Part shown: in pieces, positions 9,951-20,795 of the stretch
How the letters are laid out: each line of letters starts with the position of its first letter
Numbering within the stretch: the stretch's first letter is position 1
Assembly: GCA_963575745.1 (NCBI GenBank)
Contig: CAUYUJ010008080.1
Coordinates: forward strand, 135,700-199,699
DNA: 64,000 nt
Source: Prorocentrum cordatum
Lineage: Eukaryota > Sar > Dinophyceae > Prorocentrales > Prorocentraceae
Reading direction: 5' to 3'
The notes under the pieces: model-generated
What the model saw: only the letters and a program-made list of their open reading frames with translations
What the model was told of the DNA's origin: nothing
Databases searched by the model: none
Position numbers and translations under genes: made by a program

Positions 9951-10184
9951 TCTCTCTTGGGAGCCTTCTGGGGGCATCTTGGGCTTCTTGTGGGAGTCTC
10001 GGGGCTCTCTGGGCCAATCTTGGGAATACATATATATATATACACATACATACCGCTACTCCCCAGGCCTTTCCTGGGGTCCGCTCCGCCAGAATCTCGA
10101 GGCGGATCCAGTCGTGGCGACGAGGGCCTCCCCAGGGGGCCCAAGAAGGCGAAAACGAGGCAAGGGTAGCGGCGTCGGTACCTT

Positions 10185-10390
10185 TTCTCGGTGGCGAGCG
10201 AGGGGGGGGAAGTGAAAAGGAGGAGGCCTTCTCAGAAGGCGGCGGGACTTCTCAGAAGCCCTCTCGCCTTCGGAAAAATTGTTGGTGTCTTCGGGGAAGG
10301 CTCAGACAACTTTTCAGAAGGCCGGGGGACTTCCTAGCCTTCTGGAAAGGCCCGCCCCTTTTCGCTTTCCCCCCTCGCTCGCCGCCGATT
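10185..10390. repeat. palindromic element D, copy 2
   Basis: Left end GGCGAGCGAGGGGGGGAAGT, right end CTTTCCCCCCTCGCTCGCC: near-perfect terminal inverted repeats of about 27 bases. The interior shares TTCTCAGAAGGCGGCGGGAC and GTCTTCGGGGAAGGCT with copy 1. Confidence 0.7.
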
Positions 10391-10404
10391 TTCTCGAGGA
10401 AGAA

Positions 10405-10580
10405 CACGGCATAAACATAAACTTTAGGAGGTCCGAGCGGATTTCTTGGATCGGCGCTGGAGCCCCCTTGAGGCGCCTCCAGCGCCGCCCCTGGCGCGCT
10501 CCGCGCGCCAAGGAAGGGGGAGGGGGTCCAGCGCCGATCCCAGAAGTCCGTTCGGACCTCCGGAAATTATGTACATGCAA
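10405..10580. mobile_element. GC hairpin element B, copy 1
   Basis: Inverted arms GGAGGTCCGAGCGGATTTCT / AGAAGTCCGTTCGGACCTCC followed inward by GATCGGCGCTGG / CCAGCGCCGATC, with a second internal palindrome GGCGCGCTCCGCGCGCC at the tip. The left edge has ATAAACATAAACTTT and the right edge has its diverged complement. Foldback MITE-like and non-coding. Confidence 0.75.
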
Positions 10581-10632
10581 TTCGTTGTTCCTTGATACTT
10601 TTCCTTCGACCTTCTGGCAACACCCTATCCTC

Positions 10633-10800
10633 CACTTTGGACGCCCGGATACGGGGAGGTACGATGCCTAACATCAAATCTTGCCCAACACAGGCAGCGA
10701 CCACTGTTGGGCAGGTGGCCTTCTGTCTCAAGCGGGTTATGCCCGAGGAGACGCCGACAGCGAATCCTGTTCAACATGGGCAACAACTGTTGTCGATCCT
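10633..10800 (+). mobile_element. element H, copy 2 (right end lost)
   Basis: Aligns with 55196-55350: GGACGCCCG at the left end, GATGCCTAACA, CCACTGTTGGGCAGGTGGCC, CTTCTGTCTCAA, GACGCCGACAGCGA. The right inverted repeat seen at 55413 is not recognisable here. Confidence 0.55.
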
Positions 10801-11049
10801 CGTCATCTGGTTTGCGGGTCGTAGCTCGGGACTCTCCAGCGGCCGCTCGGCATGATCCTGGCAGCCCTGGAACTCCCTCGGCGAAGCGCAACCGCCGGAT
10901 AGCACCCCGCGGCTGGAGAACATCGGCCAGAGAAAACGTCCGGAACCCTCGAACCGCTTCGAACGTACCGAGCGCAAACCACTGGTCTTTCCGTACCCGT
11001 GCCGAACGTACCGATCCTGATGGGCCCAATTTCCACCACCGCTACCATA

Positions 11050-11175
11050 AGTAGGAGAGGGAGGAGGAGGAGGAGGAGGAGGAGGAGGAGGAGGAGGAGG
11101 AGGAGGAGGAGGAGGAGGAGGAGAGGAGGGAGGAGGAGGAGGAGGAGGAGGAGGAGGAGGAGGAGGAGGAGGACC
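11050..11175. repeat. (AGG)n microsatellite
   Basis: A nearly pure GGA tract of about 40 units. The region 10800-11045 before it and 11180-11585 after it is unique, GC-rich and without a recognisable gene. Confidence 0.9.
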
Positions 11176-11589
11176 TCCTCGTCCTCCCTTCTCCCCCGTT
11201 CTCCATCTGGTAGCGGCGGTGGTCAATTTGCCCGTCACCGCCAGCGCGCGGCGTGCGCGGCTGGCGCAGCCGCCCCCTCCCGCCCCCGAGTCCGAGCTCT
11301 CGGGCCCCGCGGTGGCCGAGGTGGCCTGCGCTCGCCGCGACGGGGGGGCGGGTCGGGGGGGAGAGGGGGGGGGCGGCTCGGTCGACGCCGAAAGCCTTGA
11401 ACCAGCACAACGTGTCCTTCTGCAGCATACTTATCAGAATAACAACGGAGCACACGCACAGAATTGGTAAAATGAAGAAGCGATAATAAACAAGGAGCTC
11501 GCACTAATAAGAACCATACGGATCGTAATGCGACAACATATAGGATTCCACGTGCAATGCCGAGAAACGACTCGCACATTTAAGAGGAA

Positions 11590-11745
11590 GCGCCAAAAAC
11601 ACAAACTTGCGGAGGCCTGCACAGATTTCCTGGACCTGCGACGGCCCCCCGTGGCGGCACCTCCAGCGCCAACCCCTGGCGCGCGCTGCGCGCAGAGGAG
11701 GGGGGTCCATCGCCGTCCAAGAAATTCGCATCTCTTGGGGGCGGA
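11590..11745. mobile_element. element B, diverged copy 2
   Basis: Retains CAAACTT at the left edge, GATTTCCTGGACCTGCGACGG, GGCGCGCGCTGCGCGC and GGGGGGTCCATCGCCGTCCA in the order of element B. Arms are more diverged than in the copies at 10405 and 23703. Confidence 0.5.
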
Positions 11746-11765
11746 TCTTTACTTCTGCCGGCGTC

Positions 11766-12640
11766 TGCTCCTCCTCCTCCTCCTCCTCCTCCTCCTCCTC
11801 TTCCTCCTCTCTTCCTCCCCTCTTCTGGCCACGGCGATCCTCGCACACGAGAAGGCTCCCCGACCTGGATCTAAGGACCGGCCCGAACATACCAGAACCC
11901 CTCCTGAAACTCAAGTTGTCGTTCCAATCTCTCGACTCTGCTCCGACTCCTGATCGTACGCTTCTGTACGAGGTGCGGTCAGGAACTTTTGATGCGCCGC
12001 GCCCCCCTGCGACACGCTACGTAGGGCGGGAAGCAGGGGACGTTTCGAGACGTTGAAGGACTGGGACGTACTTGGCGTGTCGCGCCACGCTAAGCTAACG
12101 AGGTGGGCCCAAACAGGGAGTGCGACACGCGAAACAACCGTTCCTGACCGTATTCGGGAATCTAGAACGGTCACAATCCAAATGAACCCGTGCTCCACCT
12201 TCCGACCATCATGGTCTCTTCTCCTGGTTCCCACCCCATCACCTCCTCCTCGCTCCTCGTCGCTCCTTCGTTTGGTCCTCCTCGGCCTCGTCATCCTTCG
12301 ACCTACTTTTCTTCCTGATTCGCCCTCCTCATAGCTTCCTCTCCCATCCCCAACCTCCTTCTTACTCGTCCTCCTCCTTCTCCTCCCCTATCCCTTCCTC
12401 CCTTTCCCCCCCGAGCTTCTTGGCGTTCTTTCCTTCTCGTCAACCCTTCCGCCGTTTCCTAGTTCTTGTTGACTCCTCTTTCCCCTCGGACTCAAACTCG
12501 GCATTTTCTGGGGTCGGCCGTTTGATGACCTGTTCTTCGTCAATGATACATTCACTCTTCCTTCTCGGGCTCTTATTCCGAGGATGTATATTCCGGGATC
12601 GAAAGGTTGGACCCAGACCTGTCGCCAAGATCGGCACACT
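11766..12640. other. pyrimidine-rich intergenic DNA
   Basis: Short CTC tract at 11766-11805 and diffuse C/T-rich sequence at 12240-12480. No gene or RNA was recognised. Confidence 0.4.
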
Positions 12641-13735
12641 GGCTCTGGCCCGGACAGTTACAGCTGCCAGCATTCTCCCGCCAGCCGCGCAAGGGAGGAG
12701 GACACGAACAGGAGCCGCAGACGGACACGGGCGACGCGAAGACGGCAAAGGCCGAGGGGGTAGACGGACAAGCTCGACGCGGAGAGGGCGAACCGGCGAG
12801 CGAGCGACCGCCCATGTGGCCCCGCTGCTGCCGGGGGCCGCGCCCGCGAGGGCGGACCGGGGCAGGGGCGAGGACCAGGTAGAGAACGCGCTTCGCCGCG
12901 GCGAGGGGCACGGAGGCGAGCCTGCGCCGTGGTCTTCGAACGGAGGAGCGGGGCGAGCACGGGACGAGGCAGAGCTCGCGGGGCCTCCTGCAGCAGGAGC
13001 TTCGGTGCGGAGCCTCCTCCTCCTCCTCCTCCTCCTCGCCTTCGCTCGCCCGGAAGCCCCGAGCGGTGGCCAGCCACCAGACTTCAGGCTTGCACCTGTC
13101 GGCCAGGGCGAGGGTCCAGCGCAGATCCCAGAAATCCGCGCGGACCGTCGAAGACACACAGCAGGGTCCCGACCACAAAAACACTGCCACAAGAAACCCA
13201 ACCCTGAGACCCCACGATGTCCATCGATTTTTGGTGTGGGAACGTCACGCCTCCCATAGAGAAACCATCGGAACCCAAGACACCCAGGGCACTCTGGGGG
13301 TAAGCAGGATGTTTCTTGGCACGGGCCTCCATTCTATCTTTATGCCGTTTCCCCTTCTTTGGCCGGAGAACAGGCGGCACGGCCGTCGCCCCTGGCAGCG
13401 CAGGCGGCAAGTCCGCCGTCGGAGTCTCCGCCGTCGAAGGCCTCGACGAGTTCTGAGGGCGCGCCGCGGCGGGCCCGACGTGCCCGCCGCGGGGCCGCTG
13501 CTCGCCTCTGCGGCCCGCCCCGGGCGCAGCCGCCGTGCTGCCATACATCGGGCGCGCCGGGCACGGAACACAAGGCCTTCTGGGGCCCCGGCGGGCCCTG
13601 GCCACGAGCAGGCTTCTCCGACGTGTCGGCTGCCACGCGCGAGTGGCCCTAGCCAAGACCTTTGATGCGCGGCGGCAGGTGATGGACTGATTCTCGACCA
13701 CCGCTGCCATAGGCAGGACGGGGGAGAATGGAGAG
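12641..13735. other. GC-rich region, no assignable gene
   Basis: Several frames on both strands stay open for 100-250 codons with Arg/Ala/Gly-rich translations and no family signal. Positions 13114-13160 carry a half copy of element B (GGGTCCAGCGCAGATCCCAG then AAATCCGCGCGGACC). Confidence 0.35.
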
Positions 13736-13739
13736 CGGG

Positions 13740-14330
13740 GAGGTTCTCCTCCTCCGCCTCCTCCTCCTCCTCCCTCTCTTCCTCCCTCTCCTACCTATGG
13801 TAGTGGTGGGGGAACATCGGTCCATCAGCAGGGGGGCGCGGGGAAGCCTCATCCGAGCGCGCGGGCCAGTGCAGGAGCGGCCCCACGTGGGCCCGCACGA
13901 GAGGCCACTGCGGCGAGAGGTCACTCTTGCGCGCAGCCGAGCCCAGCCCCGAGGAGCGGCTCTTCATCGCCCCCCCTCCGTCCTTCTCGTCCTCGCAGTT
14001 GTCACCCTCTTCGTCGTCCTCCTCCTCTTCCTCCTCCTTCTTCTCCTCCTCCTCTTCTCCTACGAATCCCCTCTTCCTCCGCCGCCTCCCCCGTATCCTA
14101 CCCCTTATCCTCCCTCTCCTCGTCCTCCTCCTCTTCCGCCTCGTCGCCTTAATCCTCTTGCTCCTCCTCATCCTCGCCTTCTTCGTCGTCGTCCTCCTCC
14201 TCTTCTTCCTCCTTTGCCTCCTACGAACCCCCTCCTCCTCCTTATCCTCCTCCTCCTCCTCCCCCCTCCTCGTCCTCCTCCCCCCTCCCCCCTCGTCCCC
14301 CTCGTTCTCCTCCTCCTCCCGCCCCCTCCA
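13740..14330. repeat. CTC/CTT microsatellite complex
   Basis: Imperfect pyrimidine triplets at 13745-13790 and 13985-14330, interrupted by unique sequence at 13800-13980. Confidence 0.85.
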
Positions 14331-14339
14331 TCCTGGGCG

Positions 14340-14455
14340 CCCTCGCGGAGGGGAACCAGCGCGGCACCGCGTTCCTGGGCGTGCACGGCCAGCAGCGCGC
14401 CGCCGTAGGTGGCCACCACCAGGGAGACCGTCCTCGCCACCTGCGGGACTGGTGA
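14340..14455 (-). other. possible orphan exon
   Basis: On the minus strand this unique segment between two microsatellites reads VARTVSLVVATYGGALLAVH, a hydrophobic stretch like a membrane helix, then AQERGAALVPLREGAQD. It could be an exon or chance. No splice partners were identified. Confidence 0.2.
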
Positions 14456-14870
14456 TGATGAGGAGGAGCATGATGTTGATGCTGATGCTGATGCTGATGC
14501 ATCTGCTGTTGCTGCTGCTGATGATGTTGATGATGAAGCGGATGATGATGATGCTGCTGATGACGATGATGCTGCTGTTGCTGCTGATGATGATGATGAT
14601 GCTGATGATGACGATGATGATGCTGACGATGACGATGATGATGCTGCTGCTGATGATGAGGATGATGATGATGCTGATGATGACGATGATGATGATGACG
14701 ATGATGATGCTGACGCTGCTGAGGATGATGATGCTGATGTTGATGCTAATGATGATGCAGATGGTGACGATGATGATGCTGGTGATGATGCTGATGCTGC
14801 TGCTGATGATGACAAGGTGGAGGCGGAGAAGGAGGAGGTTGAGGAATAGGAAGCGCACGATGATGTTGAT
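14455..14870. repeat. GAT/GCT microsatellite
   Basis: Interspersed GATGAT, GATGCT and GACGAT units over about 400 bases. The poly-Asp, poly-Met and poly-Ser translations are artefacts. Confidence 0.9.
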
Positions 14871-15251
14871 GATGACGTTGATGATCATGCTGATGAGGAG
14901 TGACTCCCCCAAAGGGGGGCAGAAGAAGGTGGGGGCGGAGGGCTCCCCAGAGGAGGAGGAGGAGGATGATCATGATGATGGTGATGATCATCATGACGAT
15001 GAGGACGAGGATCACCCCCCGTAAGCACATGTATAATTTGACATTGTACTTCTCGCCTCTCCTCCTCACTGTACCCTCCTCGTACTCTTCTACTTTCCTG
15101 TTGTCCTCCTCCTCCTCCTCCTCCTCTGCTAAACGTTATCTTCAACTTTGACTGCTTATTTAACTCTTCTGATGCTCCCACATTTCCTCCAACCCTTATA
15201 CACATACTGCTCGTCATCCTCGTCCTCGCGCTCCTCCCCCTCCTGTTTCAG

Positions 15252-15266
15252 CCGCTTGGGCTCAAG
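15252..15266 (+). other. possible degenerate spliced-leader relic
   Basis: CCGCTTGGGCTCAAG matches the 3' end of the dinoflagellate spliced leader (CCATTTTGGCTCAAG) at 12 of 15 positions. It directly follows TTTCAG and lies 45 bases before the ATG at 15311. A retroposed trans-spliced mRNA would leave such a relic. Chance similarity is not excluded. Confidence 0.3.
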
Positions 15267-15310
15267 TTTGTTTCGTAAGCACCCCCCTGGGTTCCGCCGC
15301 AGCGTGTCCG

Positions 15311-15837
15311 ATGTCGGCGGCGATGGGAGCCCGCACTGCGGCGCTCGAGGTGGCGCGTGGCGCCCTCCTCGCGGCGCACTCGGCGGCTGGGCTCACAGCG
15401 GGCTGCCCTGAGTTGCGCGAGTCCCTCCGCATGATCAGGGCGGCCGAAGTCATGCTGCGGGCGGCGGTGGCCATGCTGGCCAGACCCTCCTCCTCCGCGC
15501 CCGCCGTGGCGCCCCAGGCGAGGCCCGCTGCTGCTCCTCGGCGGCGGCGGCGGCGGCCCCGTGGCCGCGGCGGCAAGACGGGCGAGGCAGCGGATGACAA
15601 GCATGGCGACGCCGTTGAAGGCATGGACTTGGAGACCGGAGCGGCTGGAGATGCGGATGCGGGGGCCGTTGCACCACCTGCGCCGCTGCTGGAGGACGAC
15701 GCCTGGGCCGACGAGCTGCCGCTGGTGCGGCGGGATGGCGGCCCGCCTTCCAACACAGCCTTCTTCTTCTTCTCCTCCTCCTCCTCCTCCTCCTCCTCCT
15801 CCGCATCATCATCATCATCATCATTATCATCATCATC

Positions 15838-15893
<56 letters not shown>

Positions 15894-15918
15894 TATCATC
15901 ATCATCATCATCATCATT

Positions 15919-15970
<52 letters not shown>

Positions 15971-16102
15971 GCATCATAATCATCAGCAACAGCAGCATCA
16001 GCACCATCATCACCACCACCACCCTCCTCCTCCTCGTCCTCGTGCTCCTCGTCCTTCTCCTCCTCATCATCCTCATCATTCTCGTCATCCTCGTCATCCT
16101 CG

Positions 16103-16138
<36 letters not shown>

Positions 16139-16139
16139 C

Positions 16140-16198
<59 letters not shown>

Positions 16199-16561
16199 GC
16201 AGCAGCATCATCATCATCATCATCGTCATCAGCATCCGTATCAGTATCATCATCAACACAATTATCAGTAGCAACATCCTCCTCCTCCTCATCATCATCG
16301 TCCTCTTCCTCCTCATCATCATAATCATCTTTATTGTCATCATTATCATCATCATCAACATCATCCTCCTCCTCATCATGATCATCATCCCCACCATCCC
16401 CATGATCACCGTCACCAGGACCACTTTCGCCGCCATCACCATCAACGTCTGAGGGCTCCGGCGCGAAACTGCTCAACGCAGGGTTCAGCACCTCTTCTTT
16501 CATCCAGGAGGAAGAAGAGGACATTGACGAACTAATATCGCCAGATGTTTGGGTCTATTGA
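15311..16561 (+). pseudogene. probable retrocopy with expanded poly-Ser microsatellite
   Basis: From ATG 15311 about 150 residues of complex sequence follow: an Ala/Leu-rich helical N-terminus, a PRRRRRRPRGRGGK basic cluster, then an acidic DDAWADELPL segment. At 15766 the frame enters TCC/TCA triplets (poly-Ser) for about 680 bases. After them the same frame resumes as SEGSGAKLLNAGFSTSSF, an EEEEDIDELISPDVWVY tail and a TGA at 16559-16561. Four in-frame stops inside the microsatellite interrupt it. One frame on both sides of the repeat suggests a single ancestral coding sequence. The layout resembles the ORF1-like frame at 1106, so a LINE first frame is one possibility. The minus strand is also fully open as poly-Asp, but its ends look less protein-like. 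Confidence 0.4.
15766..16445. repeat. (TCC)n/(TCA)n microsatellite
   Basis: TTC and CTC units, then a 640-base (ATC)n/(TCA)n tract with TAT, GCA and CCA interruptions: one of the longest microsatellites in the window. Confidence 0.95.
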
Positions 16562-16599
16562 CGGCCCCGGAGACCGAAGACGGCCCCTCGAAACGTGGG

Positions 16600-18450
16600 A
16601 AACATGTTAGGGGATGTGTGGGGGGACACATGCGAACGGTGGCACTGGGACATTGGGTGGAGCTCCCTATGGGGCCATGAACTGTGTGAGGGGTGTGCCG
16701 AAATTGGTGGGGGACCGTTTGCACACGTCGCCACTGGAGCATTCGGTGGATCTTCCCAAGGAAGCACTGAACAAGGAACGGGTGTGCCGTAATGGGTGGC
16801 GGACACGCATGCGGAGGGTGCTGCTTAAGCGTTCGGTGAAGCTCCCTGTGGTACCACGAAGCGTGCGAGGGGTGTGCCGAAATGGGCACCACTGGGTCCT
16901 TGGGTGGAGCTCCCTATTGGGCCACGAGGCGTGTGATGGGGTGTGCCGCCATGCATGGCGGGGACGAGAGGTGTGCAGACAGCGGAGGCGGGGATGCATG
17001 CGGACGGCACCATTTGGGCCTTGGGTGGAGCTCCCAATGGGGCCACGAAGCGTGTGAGGGGTGTGTCGCAACATGTGGCGGGAACGCACGCGGACGGCAC
17101 CATGTGGAACTTCGGTGAAGCTCCTGTGGTACCACGAAACGTGCGAGGAGTGTGCCGACATGTGTGGCGGGGACGCTTGCGGACGGCACCATGTGGGCCT
17201 TGGGTGGAGGTCCCTATGGGGCCACGAAGCGTGTGAGAGGTGTGCCGAAATGGGTGGCGGGGGCGCATGCGGGCGGCACCATTTGCGCCTTGGGTGGAAG
17301 CCGAACAGAATGTGCAGTGCACGCTCGCGCGCGCCGAAGGCACTTTGGAAGTGCCTTCGGGCGACAAACTTCTCGGTTTTTGCGCGCCCGAGCGTTTTCG
17401 TTTGCGGAGCTCGGCGCCCTGGCGCGGACGGCCGGACGACCCCTGCAGCGGGACACTCTGGCAACACGGTTGCCGCCACAAAAATCCTCGGTGTAACGCT
17501 GACCGCGCAAAGGCGCCCCCGCAAACGCGGCGACGGCCGAGCAGGTCCCGCTGGGGCTCGACAGAATTATCGGTGCTTGCGCGCCGAAGCGTTTTCGTTT
17601 GCGGAGCATGGGCTCCCTGGCGCGAACGGCCGAGCGACCCCTGCAGCGGGACACGCTGGCAACATGGCTGGCGCCACAAAATCTTCGGGTTAACGCTGAC
17701 ACCGCGCAAAGGCGGTGCCGAACAGAATGTGCAGTGCACCTTCCCATGGGGCCACGAAGCGTGTGAGAGGTGTGCCGAAATGAGCGGTGGGTACGCGTGC
17801 GAATGGCACCACTGGGTCCTTGGGTGGAGCTCTCAATTGGGCCACGAGGCGTGTGAGGGGTGTGCCGAAATGAATGGCGGGGACGAGGTGTATGCCGAAA
17901 GGGGTGGTGGGGATGCATGCGGACGGTACCATCTGGGCCTTGGGTGGAGCTCCCGATGGGGCCACGAAGCGTGTGAGGGGTGCGTCGACATGTGTGGCGG
18001 GGTCGCACGCGGACGGCACCATTTGGACCTTCGGTGAAGCTTCTTTTGCGGCCACGAAACGTGCGAGGGGTGTGCAGAAATGGGTTGCGGGGACGCATGC
18101 GGACGGCACCGGTTGGGCCTTGGGTGGGGTTCACTACCTATGGGGCCACGAAACATGTGCAGGGTGTACCGACATTTGTGGCGGGGGCGCATGCCGGCGG
18201 CACCATGTAGACCTTGGGTGGAGCTCCCTACGGGGCCACGAAACGTGTGATGGGTGTGGTGACATGGGTGGCGGGGACGCTTGCGGACGGCACCATGTGG
18301 GCCTTGGGTGGAGCTCACTATTTGGCCACGAAGCGTGTGAGGAGTGTGCCGAAATGTGTGGCGGGGTCGAATGCGGACGGCACCATTTGGGCCTTGGGTG
18401 GAGCTCCCCATGGGGCCGCGAAGCGTGTGAGGGGTGTGCCGACATGGTTG
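16600..18450. repeat. 90-base minisatellite array
   Basis: Units of about 90 bases with the cores GCCACGAAGCGTGTGAGGGG, GACGCATGCGGACGGCACCA and CTTGGGTGGAGCTCCC. Start-to-start spacings are mostly 89-94 (17131, 17221; then 18051, 18145, 18236, 18327, 18417). Because 90 is a multiple of three, long frames stay open on both strands. The plus frame repeats a Cys/His-rich 30-mer with GHEACEGCAEM and CGRHH. No start, leader or non-repeat domain supports a real protein. Confidence 0.9.
17300..17739. mobile_element. insertion in the 90-base array with terminal direct repeats
   Basis: The array is interrupted by unrelated DNA whose first and last 23 bases are identical (17300-17322 and 17717-17739; core GCCGAACAGAATGTGCAGTG). 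Inside are two diverged direct copies of about 130 bases (from about 17385 and 17581; core GCGTTTTCGTTTGCGGAGC) and a perfect 12-bp stem with a three-base loop at 17334-17360. The terminal repeats do not match the array unit, so they belong to the insert. Confidence 0.6.
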
Positions 18451-18497
18451 ACTTATGCGGAGGGCAGAGGCAAGGATGGGAGAAGGGAGGAGGGGGA

Positions 18498-18502
<5 letters not shown>

Positions 18503-18587
<85 letters not shown>

Positions 18588-18645
18588 GGAGGAGGAGGAG
18601 GGAGGAGGAGGGAGGAGGAGGAGGAGGAGGAGGAGGAGGAGGAGA
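18503..18645. repeat. (GAT)n then (GAG)n microsatellite
   Basis: About 27 GAT units pass directly into GGA/GAG units. The stretch 18650-18920 after it is unique with no recognised gene. Confidence 0.95.
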
Positions 18646-18924
18646 GGAGAGGAAGAAACGCGGGAAGCCCTGTGCAAAACAAGGACCCAACACCACAGGA
18701 TGGTTGGGAAGCACATAATTATCGCCGGAGATCTGGGCATTAACTCGGGCCTCTGGCGGCCATCTTCGAGACGAGCCAAGCACCCCCCTCAACGCTCTTG
18801 GCGAGGCGCAGCTGCTGTGAAGCGATCCGAGACTGAAGACCGACGAGAACCCCCAAAACCTTCGACCGCGCGAAGAAATACGCTGGGACCGCACACATTG
18901 TGTCGGTCACAGCACTCAGAGGCT

Positions 18925-19460
18925 CCGCCCCTCCTCCTCCTCTCCTTCCTCCTCCTCTTCCTCCTCCTCCTCCTCATCTGTCCCCCTCCTCTTCCTCTTC
19001 CTGCTCCTACTCCTCCTCCTCCTCCTCCTCCTCCTCCGCCTTCCTCTCCTCCTCTCCCTCCCTCTCGTTATCCTTCTTCTCCTGTTCCTCCTCATTTGTT
19101 TCAGTCCTCCTCTTATTCCTGATTCTCCTCCTCGTCCTCCTCCTCCTGACCTCCCTCTTCTTCCTATTCCTCGTCCTTCTCTTCATCCTCCCTATTTTCC
19201 TCCTCCTCCTCCTCCTCTTCCTCTCTTTTCCCCTGTCTCCTCCTCCTACCCCTCCTCCTCTTCCTTCTCCTCCTCATCCTCATCTCTCTCTCAGGCAGGA
19301 TAAGCCTCCTCCTCCTCCTCCTTCAACATGCCCCCCAGGAAGCCTGAAGAGGGCTCCAAGGACCCACAACGAGATCTCAACTACTTCCAAGAGGCCCCCG
19401 CCGAAGCCTTCAGTAATCTTCCAAGTAACCCTGCGGCAAACACCACAGACTTCTCGAATG
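18925..19460. repeat. CTC microsatellite and short CCAAGAGGC minisatellite
   Basis: Imperfect CTC/CTT triplets to about 19320, then GGCTCCAAGGACCC / CTTCCAAGAGGCCCC units to about 19460. Confidence 0.75.
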
Positions 19461-19479
19461 CCGCGTCGTCGTCGCCCTC

Positions 19480-20090
19480 CTCCTACTCCTCCTCGACCTC
19501 CTCCTCCTCCTGCTCCGTCTCGTCGTCGTCGTCCTGCTCCTCCTCCTCCTCCTCCTCCTCCTCCTCCTTCTCGTCGTCTCCGACGTCGTCACAATCGTCT
19601 CCTCGCCGTCTCCGTCGTCCCCCGTCCCCTTTCCTGGGCCTGTCGTCTCAACTGCGCGATCTACAGCGAAATTGAACAACGTCGTCAGTGCAGTCGATTG
19701 GAAGCCCCTTCCCTGCACTTCTTTCCCCACGAAAAGAAGAGTCCCAGGGAGGGTTCCCGGGGTGGGTCTCAGGGGAAACGCCGCCCAGATACGTTTCCCC
19801 CTTTACCCCCCCGAAACCATGCAAAGACGTACCCAAAAAGAGCCACGAAAGCTACAGCGCCTCCTCCTCCTCCTCCTCCTCCTCCTCCTCCTCCTTCTGC
19901 CCCCCCCCCCTGCTCGCCCTCCTCCTGCTATCCTCTGCCTCCCGCCTCCTCCCCCCCCCCTGCTCCTCTTCCTCATCCTTTCCCCCCCCTCCTCCTCCCT
20001 CATCCACCTCCTGCACCCCTTCCTCCTCCTCCTGCCACTCCCTCTCCTCCCCCTGCCCCCCCCCCCTCTCTTTCACCTTCGTCGTCTCCA
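19480..20090. repeat. CTC/CGT microsatellite tracts
   Basis: Blocks at 19480-19590 and 19858-20085, with unique sequence at 19610-19855 that shows no recognisable gene. Confidence 0.8.
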
Positions 20091-20449
20091 GGGTCGGCGG
20101 CACCGGCCGTAAGGCCTTCGAAAAAAGCTGGGACCGCACAAATTATGTCGATCCCAGCTTCTCTCGTGTCCGGCACCGGCTTATCGACGTGGGGCGGTGC
20201 AGTCAGGCAGTGTCTCCAATCGCACTATAGCGTCATAGGCTGGATGCCGTTGCGTCAGGAAGCTGGAAGAAAGATGTCGCCGACTTACGGTCGGGAGCTC
20301 TTGCTTTAGCGTGTCGCTGCGGCGGCCCCAGCGACCCACTCTGCCCGGCAAGCTGACAGCGTGTCGCTCCGCTTCGCGGGGCGGGAGGCCGCGAAAGGCT
20401 TGGGACGCTGACGCGACGTCCCGATTGTTGCAATGCGGCCCCCCGAAGG

Positions 20450-20585
20450 CCCGACACCTTCTCCAGCGTGGTATTTTCCATCTCGACTCATTTTCGGACG
20501 GCCCACGGAGACCGAGAACGGCCTGGCGAGGGCCCGTATGGAGGCCAAGAACGACCGAAGACCTCTCGTCGTGATCTTTTAACAA
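20450..20585 (-). repeat. possible diverged family C copy
   Basis: Minus-strand order: ACGACGAGAGGTCTTCGGTC, GGCCTCCATACGGGCCC, then AAATGAGTCGAGATGG. Weak but in the same order as other copies. Confidence 0.35.
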
Positions 20586-20606
20586 CAACGCGAGCATGCT
20601 TGTCGG

Positions 20607-20795
20607 GCCTTGGCAGAACTGGGTTTAGTGGAACCTGGTTTAGTGATTTGTACGGGGGGCGCCCCCCCGCCCCATTTCCACTAACCCGAGCTGCCGTCAC
20701 CCGAAAAACACCAGTTACGGCAAACCTGGTTTAGTGAATCTGGCCAATTGAGGGGCCCCAGGGCCCTACCACTAACCAGGTCTCCTTACCCGGGG
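20607..20795. repeat. two adjacent hairpins sharing CTGGTTTAGTG
   Basis: First: ACTGGGTTTAGTGGAA (about 20612) pairs with TTCCACTAACCCGAG (about 20677). Second: AACCTGGTTTAGTGAA (20723) pairs with CCACTAACCAGGT (about 20769). The shared stem word suggests tandem duplication of one small foldback unit. Confidence 0.55.

Noticed and set aside
15262-16524. Fully open minus-strand frame with about 230 Asp/Glu residues
   Set aside because: Poly-Asp is the stop-free reading of (GAT)n. The plus strand gives more protein-like sequence on both sides of the repeat. Not excluded, only less likely.
16600-18450. CRISPR-like array
   Set aside because: Units of about 90 bases are contiguous and similar along their whole length. 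There are no short identical repeats with unique spacers, no cas genes, and the genome is eukaryotic.
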